Program-made: the position numbers and the translations under genes
Notes under the pieces: model-generated
The model's input: the letters and a program-made list of their open reading frames with translations, nothing else
The model's database searches: none
What the model was told of the DNA's origin: nothing
Source of the DNA: Mucilaginibacter dorajii
Lineage (GTDB): Bacteria; Bacteroidota; Bacteroidia; Sphingobacteriales; Sphingobacteriaceae
Length of the DNA stretch: 64,000 nucleotides
NCBI RefSeq assembly: GCF_024808255.1
Contig: NZ_JANTYS010000005.1
Location: 1 to 64,000 of the forward strand
Reading direction: 5' to 3'
Shown here: one piece after another, positions 42,752 through 51,061 of the stretch
How the letters are laid out: each line of letters begins with the position of its first letter
Numbering within the stretch: position 1 is the first letter of the stretch

Positions 42752-42784
42752 AAAAAGTCCCGGCACAAAATGCCGGGACTTTTT
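42752..42784 (+). terminator. Attenuator terminator upstream of pheA
   Basis: A perfect stem AGTCCCGGCA / TGCCGGGACT with loop CAAAA and a following TTTTT. The 5' arm (42756-42764) is also complementary over 9 bp to 42714-42722 in the leader, giving mutually exclusive antiterminator and terminator structures. Confidence 0.9.
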
Positions 42785-42798
42785 GCTTTAACAGGGTT

Positions 42799-43704
42799 AT
42801 GAAAATAGAAAAACCAAGAGTTGCCATACAAGGGATCCGCGCTTCGTTTCACGAAGAGGCCGGGTTAAGATACTTTGGCGAAAACGCCGAAATGATAGAG
42901 TGCAACTCTTTTAAGCAAACTTTTGAAAGCTTAAAAAACCGCGAAGCAGATTATGTGGTAATGGCTATTGAAAACAGCATTGCCGGCAGCATCCTGCCAA
43001 ACTACACCCTATTGCTTGATTACGGTTTCCCGGTGGTAGGCGAAATTTACCTGCCCATACAACTACACCTGATGGCTTTGCCGGGCGTAAAGTTTGAGGA
43101 TGTAAAATATGTAACCTCGCACCCTATTGCCCTGCGCCAATGTGTTGATTTTTTTGACGAATATCCGCACCTTAAAATTGTGGAGAGCAGTGATACCGCG
43201 GCCTGCGCCAAACGCATCCGTGATGAGCAGTTAACAGATACGGTTGCTATTGCCAATTCGCTTGCTGCAAGCCTGTACGGTTTAGATGTTTTGGAGCGCC
43301 GCATCGAATCAAATAAAAGAAATTTCACCCGTTTCCTGATCCTTACCCATCATGATAACATGGAGAAAAAAACGGCTAATAAAGCTTCCCTTTGCTTCCA
43401 GGTAAGCAATAAGGTTGGTGCTTTGGCCAAAGTGCTTAATATTTTTGCAGAAGAAGGCTTAAATATGAGCAAAATTCAATCAATGCCGATACTGGGTAAA
43501 CGCAACGAATACAATTTTTATGTAGATGTTGAGTGGGACGAGCAAAAACACTACGATGCCGCTATAAGGCAGATCCTGAAGTACACACAAAACTTTAATA
43601 TACTTGGCGAATATGAAAGACATGATGACGAGCTATCAGTAGCACCTAAACCACGAAAAGTTGAGCGAGTACGCAGGTACATCAACATCCGGCGCAACGT
43701 TTAA
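42799..43704 (+). CDS. pheA: Prephenate dehydratase with ACT domain
   Basis: A 301-residue enzyme converting prephenate to phenylpyruvate for phenylalanine synthesis. The catalytic domain includes VAIQGIRASFHEEA, ADYVVMAIENSIAGSI, YVTSHPIALRQC and the catalytic NFTRFLIL region. The C-terminal ACT domain (SLCFQVSNKVGALAKVLNIF) allows feedback by phenylalanine; the classical ESRP motif appears as QSMP. It has no N-terminal chorismate mutase, which is instead fused to the DAHP synthase two positions on. Expression is controlled by the attenuator directly upstream. Confidence 0.94.
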   Translation: MKIEKPRVAIQGIRASFHEEAGLRYFGENAEMIECNSFKQTFESLKNREADYVVMAIENSIAGSILPNYTLLLDYGFPVVGEIYLPIQLHLMALPGVKFEDVKYVTSHPIALRQCVDFFDEYPHLKIVESSDTAACAKRIRDEQLTDTVAIANSLAASLYGLDVLERRIESNKRNFTRFLILTHHDNMEKKTANKASLCFQVSNKVGALAKVLNIFAEEGLNMSKIQSMPILGKRNEYNFYVDVEWDEQKHYDAAIRQILKYTQNFNILGEYERHDDELSVAPKPRKVERVRRYINIRRNV

Positions 43705-43800
43705 GATCCTGCGGATCTGCATAAAATAGAGAATCAAAAACCACGAACATAAAACATACCGGCTAAAAAAAACAAAGAGGCCGGAACAAATAATAAAACA

Positions 43801-44931
43801 ATGAAATTAAATTTAAACATTCAGCCGCTGCATACCTGGATTAAAACCGGTAAAGAACCATTGGTAATTTCAGGTCCTTGCAGTGCCGAAACTGAAGATC
43901 AATTAGTAGCTACAGCTCATTTATTAGCTCAAACAGGTAAAATTTCTGCCCTGCGTGCAGGTATCTGGAAACCGCGTACCCGTCCGGGTGAGTTTGAAGG
44001 TATTGGAAGCATTGGTTTAGAGTGGTTAAAACGCGCTAAAGCCGAAACAGGTTTGCCGACTGCTGTTGAAGTTGCAACCGCTAAACACGTAGAAGAAGCT
44101 TTAAAAGCTGGTGTTGATATTTTATGGGTTGGTGCACGTTCAACCGTTAACCCGTTCACTGTGCAGGAAATAGCTGATGCTTTACGTGGTGTTGATGTGC
44201 CAGTAATGGTTAAAAACCCGGTAAACCCCGATCTTTCTTTATGGGTTGGTGCTTTGGAGCGTATCAACAATGCCGGTATCACTAAATTGGCTGCTATTCA
44301 CCGTGGTTTCTCATCTTACGAAAAATCTGCTTTCCGTAACGAACCAATGTGGGATATCGCTATCGCTTTGAAAACTTTATGCCCTGAGTTACCTATCATT
44401 AATGATCCAAGCCATATTTCTGGTAACCGTGATTTGATTGGTTACATTTCACAAAAAGCTTTAGATCTGGATATGCAAGGTTTAATGATCGAATCACATA
44501 TCGATCCAAGCGTAGCCTGGACAGATGCTAAACAACAGGTTACTCCTGCTGCCCTTGCCGATATTATTGATCATTTGGCTTTACGTAAACCAGAGATCCG
44601 CAACGCTGAAGTAAATGATAAACTTGCTGAGCTACGTAACCAGATTGATAAAATTGACGATTTAGTTATTCAAAAAATTGCTGAGCGTATGCAAATCGCT
44701 GAGAAAATTGGCAACTACAAAAAAGATAACAACATCACCATTTTACAAGTTGGCCGTTGGGACGAGATCCTGCAAAAACGCACTAACTATGCTAAAGCTT
44801 TAAAATTAGGTGGTGAGTTTACTGAGAAGTTATTGGAACTATTGCACAGCGAATCAATCCGCAGGCAAACAGAGATCATGAACGCCGACGCCAGCCAGGG
44901 TCAATCAGCAGAAAAACTAACACACGCTTAA
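43801..44931 (+). CDS. aroF: Bifunctional DAHP synthase / chorismate mutase
   Basis: A 376-residue fusion. Residues 1-265 form a type I-beta (KDO8P-like) DAHP synthase with ISGPCSAET, GIWKPRTRPGEFEG, WVGARSTVNPF, MVKNPVNPDL, IINDPSHISGNRD and MIESHIDPSVAWTDAKQQ. Residues 280-365 are a chorismate mutase type II AroQ domain (ELRNQIDKIDDLVIQKIAERM). It thus supplies the first step of the shikimate pathway and the chorismate-to-prephenate step, channelling to pheA. Third-codon positions are strongly T-rich (GCT, GTT, GGT), unlike its neighbours, which suggests high expression. No tyrA follows. Confidence 0.94.
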   Translation: MKLNLNIQPLHTWIKTGKEPLVISGPCSAETEDQLVATAHLLAQTGKISALRAGIWKPRTRPGEFEGIGSIGLEWLKRAKAETGLPTAVEVATAKHVEEALKAGVDILWVGARSTVNPFTVQEIADALRGVDVPVMVKNPVNPDLSLWVGALERINNAGITKLAAIHRGFSSYEKSAFRNEPMWDIAIALKTLCPELPIINDPSHISGNRDLIGYISQKALDLDMQGLMIESHIDPSVAWTDAKQQVTPAALADIIDHLALRKPEIRNAEVNDKLAELRNQIDKIDDLVIQKIAERMQIAEKIGNYKKDNNITILQVGRWDEILQKRTNYAKALKLGGEFTEKLLELLHSESIRRQTEIMNADASQGQSAEKLTHA

Positions 44932-44940
44932 TTTAAGTCA

Positions 44941-45001
44941 AAAATCAAAGGTCAAAAGTCAAAAATCGAATTTACTCTTTTTGCGACTTTTGACTTAAGA
45001 C
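44941..45001. repeat. Inverted word repeat between aroF and aroA
   Basis: Forward words GTCAAAAATCAAAGGTCAAA face GACTTTTGACTTAAGAC around a short AT-rich loop. This can form a hairpin in the 80-bp gap and belongs to the family of word repeats also seen at 7598-7735, 37935-37985 and 54281-54420. Confidence 0.55.
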
Positions 45002-45011
45002 TAACCAAACG

Positions 45012-46316
45012 ATGCCAAACATCATTTTAAATAAAAGTAATAAGCAAGTAAAAGGTACGGTCAACCTCACCGGCTCAAAAAGTGAGTGTAACCGCGCCTT
45101 AATTATAGAGGCACTGAGCGATGGCAAAGTGCACGTAGATAACGTTTCTGACGCTGCAGACGCTGTGCTATTGGCGGGGATATTGAGAAAGACTCAAGAG
45201 TCAAGAGTCAAGAATCAAGAAGTATTGGCTGGCGAAGTGGAACCACTCACCACTCACCACTCACCACTCACTACCGTAGATATCGGCCCGGCTGGTACAG
45301 CTATGCGGTTTTTGACGGCTTATTATGCTATACAAGATGATGAAGTAATTTTAACGGGCAGCAAACGGATGAAGGAACGGCCAATAGGTATATTGGTTGA
45401 TGCCTTACGCGAGTTGGGTGCCCATATTGATTACAAAGAAAATGACGGCTACCCTCCTATCAAACTAAAAGGTGATTTTGAGCAACTTACCGGTAAAATC
45501 AATATTAAAGGCGACATCAGTAGCCAGTATATTACCGCGTTGCTGCTTATCGCGGCTCGTTTACCGCAGGGTTTAGAATTACATATTGAAGGTGAATTAA
45601 CATCGCGCCCTTATGTTGAAATGACTTTGGCCATGTTACAAACGGCAGGCATTCAGCATGTGTGGACTGATAACGTTATTGCTATAGCAAACCAGGAATT
45701 TGCTACCACATCATTATACATTGAACCGGATTGGAGCGCGGCTTCATACTGGTACGCCATAGCGGCGCTTGCCGATGAAGCTGAATTGTTTTTGACGGGC
45801 CTTACTGCTTACAGCCTTCAGGGTGACAGCGTGATTACCGAGATTATGGCCAACTTTGGTATCACATCGCAATTTAAGGATGGCGGCGTGCATTTATTAA
45901 AGGAAGCAAAACCGCTTAGCCGCAAAATCTTTGATATGAAGGAATGCCCTGATTTGGCGCAAACGGTAATTGTAGTATGCGCGGCCTTAGGCCATGAAGC
46001 TACCTTTACAGGTTTGGAAACGCTGAAGATCAAGGAAACCGATCGTATCTTGGCCTTGCAAACCGAGCTTGCCAAAATGGGTGTTAAACTGATTGAAAAA
46101 GGGCAGGTTTATAAACTGGACTGCAGCGAAAAATTCATCCCCGAAAGCATGTTTATCAACACCTATCATGATCACCGTATGGCCATGGCATTTGCACCGC
46201 TGGCGCTTATTATTCCACAATTGGAATTTGAAAATGGCCCGGTAGTTGAAAAATCATACCCGGCTTTCTGGACTGATTTGGAAAAACAAGGCTTTACGGT
46301 ACAATCCATAGGTTAA
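45012..46316 (+). CDS. aroA: 3-phosphoshikimate 1-carboxyvinyltransferase (EPSP synthase) with in-frame repeat insertion
   Basis: A 434-residue shikimate-pathway enzyme. LTGSKSECNRALII (substrate site), IGPAGTAMRFLTAYYA, GDISSQYITALLL, EPDWSAASYWYAIAAL and KETDRILALQTELAKMG are visible. Between ILRK (residue 60) and VDIGPAGT (89) lies about 28 residues of low complexity. These are encoded by GACTCAAGAGTCAAGA-type words (45191-45222) and tandem CACTCAC (45244-45272), identical in style to noncoding repeats in this window. The repeat keeps the frame and falls before the GPAGT loop. The enzyme is probably still active, since catalytic motifs are intact, but this is inference. Confidence 0.9.
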   Translation: MPNIILNKSNKQVKGTVNLTGSKSECNRALIIEALSDGKVHVDNVSDAADAVLLAGILRKTQESRVKNQEVLAGEVEPLTTHHSPLTTVDIGPAGTAMRFLTAYYAIQDDEVILTGSKRMKERPIGILVDALRELGAHIDYKENDGYPPIKLKGDFEQLTGKINIKGDISSQYITALLLIAARLPQGLELHIEGELTSRPYVEMTLAMLQTAGIQHVWTDNVIAIANQEFATTSLYIEPDWSAASYWYAIAALADEAELFLTGLTAYSLQGDSVITEIMANFGITSQFKDGGVHLLKEAKPLSRKIFDMKECPDLAQTVIVVCAALGHEATFTGLETLKIKETDRILALQTELAKMGVKLIEKGQVYKLDCSEKFIPESMFINTYHDHRMAMAFAPLALIIPQLEFENGPVVEKSYPAFWTDLEKQGFTVQSIG

Positions 46317-46360
46317 AGGACAAAGGTAAAAGGCTAAAGGTAGCAATTGACTACGATCAT

Positions 46361-46545
46361 GTCATTGCGAGTTTTGAAATCCGGCGAACCGTGAAGGTGG
46401 GAATGACAAAGCGACGAAAAACTTACGAAGTTTTAAAAACTTCGTAAGTTTGGATTTACAACTTGTCATTAGTAGGCACGAAGCAATCGCGAACTATGCA
46501 TACTCATTTTGCAGGCGACGAGATTGCTTCGTTCCTCGCAATGAC
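46361..46545. repeat. MITE-like element with GTCATTGCGAG ends containing a second palindrome
   Basis: Bounded by GTCATTGCGAG (46361-46371) and CTCGCAATGAC (46535-46545). Internally it contains AAGCAATCGC / GAGATTGCTTC pairing and the 29-bp ACTTACGAAGTTTT palindrome (46421-46449), shared with 25969-25997. It occupies most of the aroA-aroC gap. It has no coding capacity. Confidence 0.65.
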
Positions 46546-46575
46546 ATATTAAATTATAAACTTAAAAAATTAAAA

Positions 46576-46609
46576 GTCTCCCCTACAGGGGGAGATTTAG
46601 AGGGGGCTT
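46576..46609. repeat. GC-hairpin repeat abutting the aroC start codon
   Basis: Hairpin CTCCCC TACAG GGGGAG (46578-46594) followed by ATTTAGAGGGGGCTT directly before ATG at 46610. It belongs to the same dispersed family as 10350 and 16390. Its G-rich tail takes the place of a ribosome-binding region and may affect aroC translation. Confidence 0.6.
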
Positions 46610-47704
46610 ATGGCAGGCAATTCATTCGGACAGGTATTCAGGATAACAACTTTTGGTGAATCGCATGGCGAGGCTATCGGCGTAATAATTGACGGCTGTC
46701 CGGCACAGTTGGAAGTTGACCTGGATTATATCCAGGGCGAATTGGATAAACGTAAACCTGGCCAGTCAAAGATCACAACACAACGTAAGGAAAGCGATGT
46801 GGTAAAAATCCTATCGGGTGTGTTTGAAGGTAAAACAACAGGCACTCCTATTGCTATGCTGATCCCCAATGAAGATCAGCGTTCAAAAGATTATACTCAT
46901 AATGTAGACGTGTTTCGCCCCTCGCATGCCGATTACACCTACCAAACCAAATACGGTATCCGTGATCACCGTGGTGGCGGCCGTTCATCGGCCCGCGAAA
47001 CCGCGGCACGTGTGGCAGCTGGTGCTTTAGCTAAACTATTGTTAAAAACCCAGGGTATTGAAATTGCCGCGCACGTAAGCAGTGTTGGCAAAATAGATGC
47101 CCCTAATGTGGAGATCAAAAACGTACAGGAGTTTATTGACGAGCGTGAAAAGAACATCGTTCGTTGTGCCGACCCAGGCACTGCCGAAGAAATGATTGAA
47201 TTTATTGACGGCGTGCGTAAAGATGGCGATACCGTTGGCGGTAAAGTAAGTTGTTACGTAAAAAACTGCCCCGTAGGCCTTGGCGATCCTGTTTTCGATA
47301 AATTACATGCCGACCTTGGCAAAGCCATGTTGAGCATCAACGCTGTACATGGCTTTGAATTTGGTTCGGGCTTTGCAGGCAGCGAGATGCGCGGTTCCGA
47401 GCATAATGACATCTTTGTAAAATCGCATTTAGGCGATATTGCAACCATCACCAATTTCTCTGGCGGTATCCAGGGCGGTATCAGCAATGGTATGCCTATC
47501 GAGTTTAAAGTAGCCTTTAAACCTGTAGCTACCATCATGAAAAACCAGGCCACCATTGATAGCGACGGAAACGCTGCCGAAATATCGGGCAAAGGTCGTC
47601 ATGATCCTTGTGTGGTACCTCGCGCTGTTCCTATTGTTGAAGCCATGGCTGCGCTTGTTTTAGCCGATCATTGGTTGAGGAATAGGAACTCGAGATTGTA
47701 TTAA
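46610..47704 (+). CDS. aroC: Chorismate synthase
   Basis: A 364-residue FMN-dependent lyase forming chorismate from EPSP. It begins [29 protein letters not shown] with the FMN-binding [37 protein letters not shown] and [21 protein letters not shown] are the other signatures. Length is normal. It is preceded by 290 bp of repeats after aroA, so cotranscription with pheA-aroF-aroA is uncertain. The start codon sits immediately after a GC-hairpin repeat. Confidence 0.96.
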   Translation: MAGNSFGQVFRITTFGESHGEAIGVIIDGCPAQLEVDLDYIQGELDKRKPGQSKITTQRKESDVVKILSGVFEGKTTGTPIAMLIPNEDQRSKDYTHNVDVFRPSHADYTYQTKYGIRDHRGGGRSSARETAARVAAGALAKLLLKTQGIEIAAHVSSVGKIDAPNVEIKNVQEFIDEREKNIVRCADPGTAEEMIEFIDGVRKDGDTVGGKVSCYVKNCPVGLGDPVFDKLHADLGKAMLSINAVHGFEFGSGFAGSEMRGSEHNDIFVKSHLGDIATITNFSGGIQGGISNGMPIEFKVAFKPVATIMKNQATIDSDGNAAEISGKGRHDPCVVPRAVPIVEAMAALVLADHWLRNRNSRLY

Positions 47705-47728
47705 TCTCCTATACACATTAAAAAACCG

Positions 47729-48061
47729 CGTCATTGCGAGTTATAAAATCCGGCGGACTGTGAAGGTGGAAATGACGTAAAAACTATCCTCTAAACCCTG
47801 TCATTCTGAGGCACGAAGAATCTTCTTCACTATAAAAGTCTGCGATGAGCAGGGCGAAGAAGATACTTCGTTCCTACCCATGACGTCTATTAAAAGATTT
47901 GTCATCCTGAACGCAGTGAAGGATCTATTCTACGCCATTCCTATTCGCCCTGTAAAGTTCGCTAATAGATGCTTCGTGCCTCAGCATGACAGGGTGGAGA
48001 GGGTAGTTGTTACGTCATTTCCACCTTCAGATTCCTCCGGATTTTTAAACTCGCAATGACG
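47729..48061. repeat. 333-bp multi-layer nested inverted repeat
   Basis: The outer arms extend about 52 bp: CGTCATTGCGAG...GAAGGTGGAAATGACGTAA (47729-47780) against the inverted copy ending CTCGCAATGACG (48009-48061). Inside is a second pair, CTGTCATTCTGAGGCACGAAG and CTTCGTGCCTCAGCATGACAG, and within that further GAAGAAGATACTTCG and TGTCATCCTGAAC pieces. It fills the gap between aroC and the MFS gene. No coding capacity is seen. Confidence 0.75.
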
Positions 48062-48136
48062 TTTCCTTTTTTCCTGCTGTTTATAAATTTTGCTAATGTT
48101 AATAGTATTATAACCTGCCCATGGGTAGGTATTGTT

Positions 48137-48144
48137 TATATTTG
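48137..48144 (+). promoter_or_regulatory. -7 box TATATTTG just before the MFS gene
   Basis: A perfect TAnnTTTG motif ending 8 bp before the ATG at 48153, which implies a very short or absent 5' leader. A clear -33 box is not seen. Confidence 0.45.
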
Positions 48145-48152
48145 CCTTAACC

Positions 48153-49391
48153 ATGATACCCTCGCTTATCCAATCATACCAAAACGCTTATAGCGGATTA
48201 TCCAAAAACAGCTGGTACTTAAGCATAGTTATGCTCATTAACCGCAGCGGTACAATGGTGATTCCATTCATGAGTATCTATACTATACAGGTGTTGCACT
48301 TCACTATAGTACAAGCCGGTATGATCATGGCTTTCTTTGGGATAGGTTCCTTTTTCGGGGCTTTCATTGGCGGCAAACTTACCGATAAGATCGGTTTCTA
48401 TGATATCCAGGTGTGCGCTTTGCTATTGGGTGGTATTTTGTTTATCATCTTAGGGTTTCAGCGTACTTTTTTAAGCCTGAGTATCTGCACGTTTATTTTA
48501 AGCGTATGCAATGACTCTTTCAGGCCGGCAAATTCGGCAGCCATAGCACATTATAGCGATGATAGCAATAAAACCCGCTCATACTCCTTAAACCGGCTTG
48601 CTGTAAATTTAGGCTGGGCCTTTGGTGGCGGTTTGGGTGGGTTCCTGGCTTCAATAAGTTACCATTCACTTTTTTGGGTTGATGGCTGTACAAATATTTT
48701 TGCGGCTGTGCTTTTGCTAACGCTGATGCCACGCGCCAAAATCAAAATCACTATAAACAAGGTTAAGGATACAGTAACGGCTGTATCATCTGCCTATAAA
48801 GACAAAGTTTACTTAGTATTTATTGTATTGAACACGCTTTTTTCAACCTGCTTTTTTGAATTTTTTGTGATGCAGCCCGTGTTTTATAAAATACAGTGGC
48901 ACTTAAGTGAGCGCTATATTGGCTGCCTGCTGGCCCTTAATGGCATCCTGATCGTAATTATTGAAATGGTGCTAATCAATAAGCTGGAAGGCAAAAGAAA
49001 CCCTTTAACTTACATCTGCACAGGCATTATATTATCAGGTTTAAGCTTTGTATTATTAAACATATTGCCCCATAACGGCCTGGTGGCTATTTTGATAGTA
49101 GTACTGATCACCTTAGGCGAAATTGTGGCCATGCCTTTTATGAATGCTTTCTGGATCAGTCGCACCAATAACCGCAACCGTGGCGAATACGCCGCGCTTT
49201 ACGGCATGTCATGGTCGGCAGCACAAATCATCGCCCCTGCTTTTGGCAACCGGATAGTAGCATACGGTGGCTTTGATACGCTGTGGTGGGTTTTAGGAGG
49301 CATTTGCCTTTTGGTATCCATTGGCTATTATATTATGAAAAAAGTAACTCATACCCCCAAACAAGCACTTACTTTAGAAGACGCTTTTTAA
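48153..49391 (+). CDS. MFS transporter
   Basis: A 412-residue major-facilitator permease with about 12 TM helices. It starts MIPSLIQSYQNAYSGLSKNSW; the ATG at 48153 is preferred over a TTG seven codons upstream that lies within the promoter box. GGKLTDKIGFYDIQ is the loop 2-3 MFS motif, and RPANSAAIAHYSDDSNKTRSYSLNRLAVNLGWAFGG is characteristic of the MdtH-like subgroup. The substrate is unknown, with drug or metabolite efflux the usual guess. It is monocistronic, between the nested repeat and the convergent DinB gene. Confidence 0.9.
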   Translation: MIPSLIQSYQNAYSGLSKNSWYLSIVMLINRSGTMVIPFMSIYTIQVLHFTIVQAGMIMAFFGIGSFFGAFIGGKLTDKIGFYDIQVCALLLGGILFIILGFQRTFLSLSICTFILSVCNDSFRPANSAAIAHYSDDSNKTRSYSLNRLAVNLGWAFGGGLGGFLASISYHSLFWVDGCTNIFAAVLLLTLMPRAKIKITINKVKDTVTAVSSAYKDKVYLVFIVLNTLFSTCFFEFFVMQPVFYKIQWHLSERYIGCLLALNGILIVIIEMVLINKLEGKRNPLTYICTGIILSGLSFVLLNILPHNGLVAILIVVLITLGEIVAMPFMNAFWISRTNNRNRGEYAALYGMSWSAAQIIAPAFGNRIVAYGGFDTLWWVLGGICLLVSIGYYIMKKVTHTPKQALTLEDAF

Positions 49392-49403
49392 TTCAATAAT
49401 GTG

Positions 49404-49919
49404 TTAAACGCTTTGCGTAAGCACTTTCACAGTCACCAACAGCTGTCCCAAATGTCGCATGGTATGCTCGGCACCATGCACATAAAGCCCAATTACTGTT
49501 GATGGAAGCTTCCCCCTGCCTACTTCCCTTTTCTGTGTCAATATACTGCTATCTGTTTGTTCCAGCTGTTTTAATGATGCATCCACCTGTAGGTTAAACT
49601 TCTCTACCAGGTAAATTGCAGTTATTGCTTTATTGTATTTGCTTTCCTGTGCAAGGTAGTCGAGTTGTTCGGTACTAAGCTGTTCGCCTTTTGCGTAGGT
49701 AAAAAGTCTATCAAGTACACCAGTTAAATGCTGTAAGTGAAAACCAACCGAAGCCATGCCGGCAACTTTATTCCACAACAACTCATCCGGAAAATGGGCC
49801 ATTAGCTCATTAAGCTCTTCCCTGGCCTGTAGTAAAGCATGGGCTACGGGCTGCAACAATGCCGGCATATCTGTTAAAGGTCCCCGAAGCCAGACTTCTG
49901 GTAGTTTATCCTTTGCCAT
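49404..49919 (-). CDS. DinB-family protein
   Basis: A 171-residue four-helix-bundle protein of the DinB/YfiT superfamily. Metal-binding histidine candidates are in VGFHLQHLTGVLDRLFTYA and HGAEHTMRHLGQLL. Family members are metal-dependent and often thiol-S-transferase-like, but individual functions are mostly unknown. The gene starts 2 bp after the stop of the GH26 gene, so the two are cotranscribed. A functional link between them is not evident. Confidence 0.85.
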   Translation of the reverse strand: MAKDKLPEVWLRGPLTDMPALLQPVAHALLQAREELNELMAHFPDELLWNKVAGMASVGFHLQHLTGVLDRLFTYAKGEQLSTEQLDYLAQESKYNKAITAIYLVEKFNLQVDASLKQLEQTDSSILTQKREVGRGKLPSTVIGLYVHGAEHTMRHLGQLLVTVKVLTQSV

Positions 49920-49921
49920 TT

Positions 49922-50929
49922 TTATTTTTGAAGTATTGCTTTAACCTCATCGTGATTTAAGGTTTGGGGCAGGTTGTAAATCTCTTTTACTCTATCATGG
50001 GTGTTATCTGTCCAAAGCCAGCTTGTCCATACCATAAACCAGGCCCACTCTGGTTGTGCTGCCAGTATTTCAGGTTTAGGCAGTTCGCCGGTTTCACCAA
50101 GACAAATTAACTTGCCATTAGCCAGTTGCAATAATTCGTTATAATCTTTTTGCTCATAGTCAAAATGGTATACATCCGATCCTAAAATGTCTACATAGTC
50201 GGCACCTGGATAGTACAATTTATAGTCGTAGGCTTCATCTTTAGGAATATCTCTTAAACCATTGGCTCCCCATACCCATATCAGGTTATTTAAGTGGTGA
50301 TAATTGGTATAACGGTCATACATCATCTTCCAAAGTTTGATAATTCCATTCTCACCTTTTTTATCGCCCCACCAAAACCAAACCCCATTCATTTCGTGAT
50401 ACGGGCGCCACAATACCGGGATATGCGTATCACGTAGTTGCTTCAGGTAAACAGCCTCTTTATCAATATCGGCAAGCCACTTTTTATTTAATGGCGTGTT
50501 CGGCGTAGTTAACTCAGTCCATTGGGCATCTGTCAGTTTACCCTGAATGCTTGTTTTCCAGTCATATGGCGGGTTATCTGTTGGGCGGCCCTGATGCCAC
50601 ATAATGGTTACCAGGTAACCCTCCCGCCATTTTTTTTGAGCTTCATAAACTAATTTTTGCCCAAGGTCTTTATCGCCCCATAACATGAAATCAGAACCCC
50701 AAAGGGCCGGATATTTCCCGGTAATGGCTTTGGCGCTATCAGAAAATGTATTTAAATCGCTGTTGTAATTTTGCTGACCCGATAAAATATGCTTACCTTT
50801 TATAGAATATAAAAAGGAGAGTACTTTTATAACCTCAGGCGACGCATCCTTATTTACCGGTTTAAACCCTTGCGAAAACGAAAAAAAAGGCAATACTAAG
50901 AGCGAACAAAAAAATAAACACTTTTTCAT
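49922..50929 (-). CDS. Glycoside hydrolase family 26 beta-mannanase
   Basis: A 335-residue secreted endo-beta-1,4-mannanase candidate. The signal peptide ends at SFSQ (about residue 20). The TIM barrel has ILSGQQNYN, GKYPALWGSDFM, VTIMWHQGRPTDNPP, WRPYHEMNGVWFWWG with acid/base E179, and ICLGETGELP with nucleophile E279. WVWGANG and YPGADYVDILGSDVYHFDY are further GH26 signatures. It is a single-domain enzyme with no carbohydrate-binding module. It forms an operon with the DinB gene and is divergent from the L,D-transpeptidase gene. Confidence 0.92.
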   Translation of the reverse strand: MKKCLFFCSLLVLPFFSFSQGFKPVNKDASPEVIKVLSFLYSIKGKHILSGQQNYNSDLNTFSDSAKAITGKYPALWGSDFMLWGDKDLGQKLVYEAQKKWREGYLVTIMWHQGRPTDNPPYDWKTSIQGKLTDAQWTELTTPNTPLNKKWLADIDKEAVYLKQLRDTHIPVLWRPYHEMNGVWFWWGDKKGENGIIKLWKMMYDRYTNYHHLNNLIWVWGANGLRDIPKDEAYDYKLYYPGADYVDILGSDVYHFDYEQKDYNELLQLANGKLICLGETGELPKPEILAAQPEWAWFMVWTSWLWTDNTHDRVKEIYNLPQTLNHDEVKAILQK

Positions 50930-51061
50930 GATGTATATTACAAGGGATTTAAATCAATAATGATACTAAATTGCATTATTTCAAATTTAATTAAAAACTT
51001 ATAAGCTTTGTGGTATGGCTATTGCTAATCATAAGCTATATTTAACAGAATACTATTAACT

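Noticed and set aside
46450..46659. 69-codon ORF upstream of aroC
   Set aside because: It is made mostly of the GTCATTGCGAG repeat and the GC hairpin, then overlaps aroC out of frame. Judged a chance ORF.
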